This document shows positions 61,701 through 64,000 of a DNA stretch of 64,000 bases, one piece after another. The translations under genes were made by a program, and so were the position numbers. The stretch spans positions 17,052 to 81,051 of the forward strand of contig JACNKX010000116.1 in NCBI GenBank assembly GCA_014381825.1, written 5' to 3'. The stretch's first letter is position 1. The number at the start of each line of letters is the position of its first letter. Under the pieces are notes generated by a model. That model worked only from the letters and a program-made list of their open reading frames with translations. It made no database searches and was not told the origin of the DNA. This DNA comes from Planctomycetota bacterium. GTDB lineage: Bacteria; Planctomycetota; Planctomycetia; Pirellulales; Pirellulaceae.

Positions 61701-63948
61701 AATTCAAATATCTACCCGAACGATCGGCGTGATATTCGAAAGTAACGCCACCGTCGGAGATGTTAACGATCTCATATCATCTATCGACGCAACGATCGTT
61801 GGCGGTCAGTCTTCCACCAAATTGCTGTTTCTTGCCCTGCCACCGAGCAACACACTTGAGAACGTGGTTAGCGCCATCGTCAGTCTAAACAATGACGCGC
61901 GCGTGGTGGTCGCCACTCCGAATACACTGCAAACGACCCGACAGCTTTCGAACAACAGCGATCAGTTCGCGCGGGGCTGGGTTTGGGAAACGACACCCAA
62001 CGGAGGCAACAATGGTCTTGAGCTCATTCGAGCACCGCAAGCTTGGAATCTGCAGACTTACGGTGCAAGGAACGGTGATGTCGCGGACGTTGGTGTGATC
62101 GACAGTTCCTTTGATCCCACGCATCCAGATTTGGCCGGGCGGCTTCAGGTCCCGCCTTCAACACCAGCGCAGCTCACCGTTACGTGCCCAATGGGAATTT
62201 CGGCACCCTGTATTAGCGAACACGGTACACACGTTACGGGAATTATAGCTGCTCAGGGCGACAACCCGTTGGGAGTCGAAGGAGTCGCACCCCACAATCC
62301 AAACATCATCGGGCGTGTCGCCAATGTAGCGACGCTCCAAACGATTCAAACTATCTACTCGATCCTGGCGGAGAATCGTGACGTCGTCGCGATCAATATG
62401 AGTTTCGGATTAAAGGAGTACGCCGCCAACATTAATCCGCAAACAGATAACGTTCGTGACCCAATCCCCTTTACCTATTCGCAGATGATGTTTCTGGCTG
62501 GGATTGCGCACAACACGGCAGCCGCCAATTTTATCGCCGCGAACGCCCGTTCCAACTTTCTGCTCCCATCCGCTGTTGGCTACGACGCTCGGCCCGGAGT
62601 TGTGCGCGTCCAGGACGATAGTGGAATGAACAGTGCAGCAATTCTGAATCCTTCTGGGCATTATATTGCTGTTGAAGCCGTTAACCAGTCGAACTCTAAC
62701 CCGACCGGGACTAATCTCGGCGGAACAATCTCAGCACCTGGAATCGGAATCCGATCAACCGAATCCACCAGTGCGGGCGATTACGATAGATCTGCGACTG
62801 GAACGTCTGATGGCGACCCAAACTATGCGACCATATCGGGCACATCGCAGGCGACTCCGCACGTCACCGGTTTGATCTCGTACCTATGGCACTTAGCTCC
62901 CGATCTGACGTTCGACCAAGTCCGCGATCTTGTCACGCATTCAGATTTCACCGTCCAAACGAACAACGGCACGCAACCACGGATTGACGCGTTCGCTGCA
63001 GTGATGGGTATCGACCAGAAAAAGAGTAACTTTACGCTACAGAAAGCTCTGGTCGACGTGGATGACGGATCACTTGATGGAAATGCACGCAATGATGTTG
63101 ATGACGAAGACGGTGATGGGAATACGTTGGAGTCTTTTGTGAGTGGTAACGTTGCGGGTGTCGACGCAACGGGCATCAAACACGGTGATGGCCTTCGTGG
63201 CGACGGCGTAGTTGATATGAAGGACTTCCGTGCCTTCCGTGATGCGATGCTGCAAGTCTTGCTCAGTGAGAACTCTCTTTCAAGTAGCGACTTGGATTTG
63301 GACGGTGCCGCTGGCAGCCTAAAACGAGACCTGAACCTAGACGGACGCGTGAACCTAGTTCCGACAACATCTGACCCGCCCTACGAGAATGTCTTCCCCC
63401 GTTATGACTTCAACGGCAGCGGTGCGATGGAGGCCGACGGAATCTTGGTGACGCCGGGGAGTACCGGTGTTGCTCCGTTTAAGATTGATCCTGATACGAG
63501 TTGTAGCAACCTGAATTCTCCCGCAGGCTGTTTGCGGGACATTGACGTTCTGGCCAATCCAGCGATCTGGCAAGTCGATCAAGAAGGCGTCTCGACCACC
63601 GACCTCTTGGCGGATCGTGACAACGACGAAACTATCGATTATTTGTACTCCGCCGATTTCCACTTCAATATCGGCCCCGATCCGCAAGCCAACTCTGCCG
63701 ACCTTAGCATCCAAGTCGAATCGCTTCAGGGAGGTCCGAATGGAGCGGTTACGTGGTCGAAAACGATCAACATCCCTGGACCTTTGAGTGCTCAGAATGC
63801 GACGAAGCGTATCATCACAGTGCCATTGTTTGGTGATCGAGTCGATAATGCCGTCAAAGTCACAGTTGCCAGAGGAGGTGGCTCTGGATCATTCACGTTT
63901 GGCGCAGTTCAATATGGCAAGGATCGCGTCGTACGAGTGGAGAACTGA
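58744..63948 (+). CDS. LEPR-XLL multidomain subtilisin-like protease
   Basis: 1734 residues from ATG 58744 (GGAG 8-9 bases upstream); the frame opens at 58654 but that start lacks a site. LFEPLEDRRLLA at 33-44 is LEPR-XLL. Three GEVED domains follow, each starting (D/Y)GDAP(D/N)SY and ending A-x-DGEVEDY (about 45-215, 217-378, 385-545). Two golvesin-like domains (about 555-690 and 817-955) flank a choice-of-anchor D domain (about 695-815). A subtilisin domain holds Asp in DVGVIDSSFDP (about 1120), His in EHGTHVTG (about 1159) and Ser in GTSQATPHVTG (about 1367). A dockerin-like acidic repeat (DGVVDMKDFRAF) and a C-terminal beta region end it. Large extracellular protease, probably cell-surface. 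Confidence 0.88.
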   Translation: MLIKAARTAHASRSSMRRRRLQLRRFSDARRLLFEPLEDRRLLAIDFGDAPDSYKTLDASGGPKHEIGALFLGTYIDGEPDGYPDQFAEDDDDDQLPNDEDGLVRTSQFIIGQLSSIDVFASAAGKLDAWMDLNGNGQFDHPDEHINDGVSASLNPGVNTLTFTIPGGEEGAVAGTSFARLRISSAGGLAPGGSAADGEVEDYEVQILGGGFGTERDYGDAPNSYQTLAQSSGPSHLITSLFLGNYVDGESNGTPDQFAESDDDDRIPNDEDGLVGSSLFVPGQSASINVRASGSGQVDAWIDYNLNGQFDHPSEHIGGGTSASVTAGVNTINFSIPATATAGNSFARIRLSSAGSLFPLGQASDGEVEDYEVIVFGQTSNQFDFGDAPDSYQTLNTSGGAKHQLGGGLYLGALVDGEPDGSPATDAEGDAFEQFPNDEDGVVRTSLFVAGQSASIDVIASASGKLDAWLDLNGNGQFDHPDEHIDDGTSVPVNAGLNTINFDIPVNAIAGETYARVRISTTGNLGPAGQAADGEVEDYRLVVLSGNGGGGGGGAVQIIDDGDAGFTQTGFAPFAVGYQGDEHFVAAGNGSATASWTFEVTPGRYRVSSTWDPHANRASNVPYTIMDGTTQVAQVAVSQETAPNDLTDAGGNWEDVATVDITSTTLKVMISNDANEFVFADAVRIERVGSLVMEPEIQVLDGATDIADGGTINFGTTTPNTPVDKVLTVKNVGTENLTMTPLNGGNFPNGFSLVQNFGSPTLSPNQSTTFTVRLSSASESNFGGAINFANNDGDENPFDLNLQGVVANVPPPPPTPVVQIIDDGDAGFTQTGFAPFAVGYQGDEHFVAAGNGSATASWTFDVTPGRYRVSSTWDPHANRADNVPYTILDGTTQVASVAVNQEVAPNDFTDAGGDWEDVATVDIFDTTLKVMLTNDANEYVFADAVRIERNGDITQIPGSPSAPANSNIPDVTLPAPDANEFIDSGGIQISTRTIGVIFESNATVGDVNDLISSIDATIVGGQSSTKLLFLALPPSNTLENVVSAIVSLNNDARVVVATPNTLQTTRQLSNNSDQFARGWVWETTPNGGNNGLELIRAPQAWNLQTYGARNGDVADVGVIDSSFDPTHPDLAGRLQVPPSTPAQLTVTCPMGISAPCISEHGTHVTGIIAAQGDNPLGVEGVAPHNPNIIGRVANVATLQTIQTIYSILAENRDVVAINMSFGLKEYAANINPQTDNVRDPIPFTYSQMMFLAGIAHNTAAANFIAANARSNFLLPSAVGYDARPGVVRVQDDSGMNSAAILNPSGHYIAVEAVNQSNSNPTGTNLGGTISAPGIGIRSTESTSAGDYDRSATGTSDGDPNYATISGTSQATPHVTGLISYLWHLAPDLTFDQVRDLVTHSDFTVQTNNGTQPRIDAFAAVMGIDQKKSNFTLQKALVDVDDGSLDGNARNDVDDEDGDGNTLESFVSGNVAGVDATGIKHGDGLRGDGVVDMKDFRAFRDAMLQVLLSENSLSSSDLDLDGAAGSLKRDLNLDGRVNLVPTTSDPPYENVFPRYDFNGSGAMEADGILVTPGSTGVAPFKIDPDTSCSNLNSPAGCLRDIDVLANPAIWQVDQEGVSTTDLLADRDNDETIDYLYSADFHFNIGPDPQANSADLSIQVESLQGGPNGAVTWSKTINIPGPLSAQNATKRIITVPLFGDRVDNAVKVTVARGGGSGSFTFGAVQYGKDRVVRVEN
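60408..60500 (+). repeat. 93-base segment repeated identically at 61194-61286
   Basis: The first 93 bases of the two golvesin-like domains are identical in DNA, while the rest of each domain has diverged. Offset is 786 bases. This suggests a recent internal duplication or gene conversion. Confidence 0.92.
61194..61286 (+). repeat. Second copy of the 93-base segment
   Basis: Identical to 60408-60500. Downstream, synonymous changes accumulate (for example GGCGGGTAATGG versus AGCAGGTAACGG). Confidence 0.92.
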
Positions 63949-64000
63949 AGTGGACCCCAATAACTGGACAGGGCAATAAGGGGTAGAATCGCCCGAATTC
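63949..64000. mobile_element. Possible end of an insertion sequence at the right edge
   Basis: AGTGGACCCCAATAACTGGACA directly after the protease stop resembles the terminal inverted repeats of IS3-group elements in this phylum (shown here as key parts only: TGGACCCC and ACTGGACA). The rest lies outside the window, so this is only a resemblance. Confidence 0.25.

Overview
The window looks like a planctomycete chromosome, most likely order Pirellulales (Pirellulaceae-like). The judgement rests on gene families visible here: two giant secreted proteins with an N-terminal LEPR-XLL motif (LFEPLENRRLLA, LFEPLEDRRLLA), a BBP7-type outer-membrane barrel, a DUF1501 protein, a DUF3604 protein, two SHD1-domain proteins, an ECF sigma/FecR pair and DUF11-rich surface proteins. 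There is no rRNA, no tRNA that I can see and no CRISPR array.

Layout. 1-9.5 kb: an SGNH hydrolase cut by the left edge, a DUF3604 protein, a BBP7 barrel, a 1532-residue LEPR-XLL protein with nine DUF11 repeats, and a small UPF0270 protein. 9.5-14.7 kb: a Tat-exported deacetylase-like protein, then an SMP-30 lactonase, a DedA membrane protein and a YjhG-type sugar-acid dehydratase, which look like a sugar lactone/aldonate route. 14.7-27.7 kb, minus strand: a MoxR-DUF58-BatA-DUF4175-like-VWA-prenyltransferase-repeat operon ending in an SHD1/thioredoxin-like gene whose frame is interrupted by one in-frame TGA. Imperfect-palindrome repeats fill the intercistronic gaps, supply several of the stop codons, and one is embedded in frame in a coding region. 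27.8-31.1 kb: a zinc-ribbon/SHD1/PQQ-propeller protein and an overlapping ECF sigma-FecR pair. 31.7-38.3 kb: a MacA-like adaptor, a MacB-like permease without its ATPase, a small membrane protein and an oversized TolC lipoprotein, i.e. a tripartite efflux system. 38.4-50.9 kb: mostly single metabolic genes (SppA, sugar isomerase, NUDIX, SGNH, FIST, DMFase-like, Hpt, D-aminoacylase-like, DUF1501, HTH-PTS IIA plus a receiver-like protein). A promoter-to-terminator unit without a long ORF sits on the minus strand at 40.6-41.0 kb and may be a structured RNA. 50.9-58.1 kb: a DUF11 surface protein and five methyltransferases (three FkbM-like). 58.7-63.9 kb: a LEPR-XLL multidomain subtilisin. The last 50 bases may be the end of an insertion sequence.

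The most notable observations are the candidate selenocysteine codon at 15624-15626 with a SECIS-like hairpin behind it, the orphan transcription unit at 40.6-41.0 kb, and the intercistronic repeat family confined to the MoxR operon.
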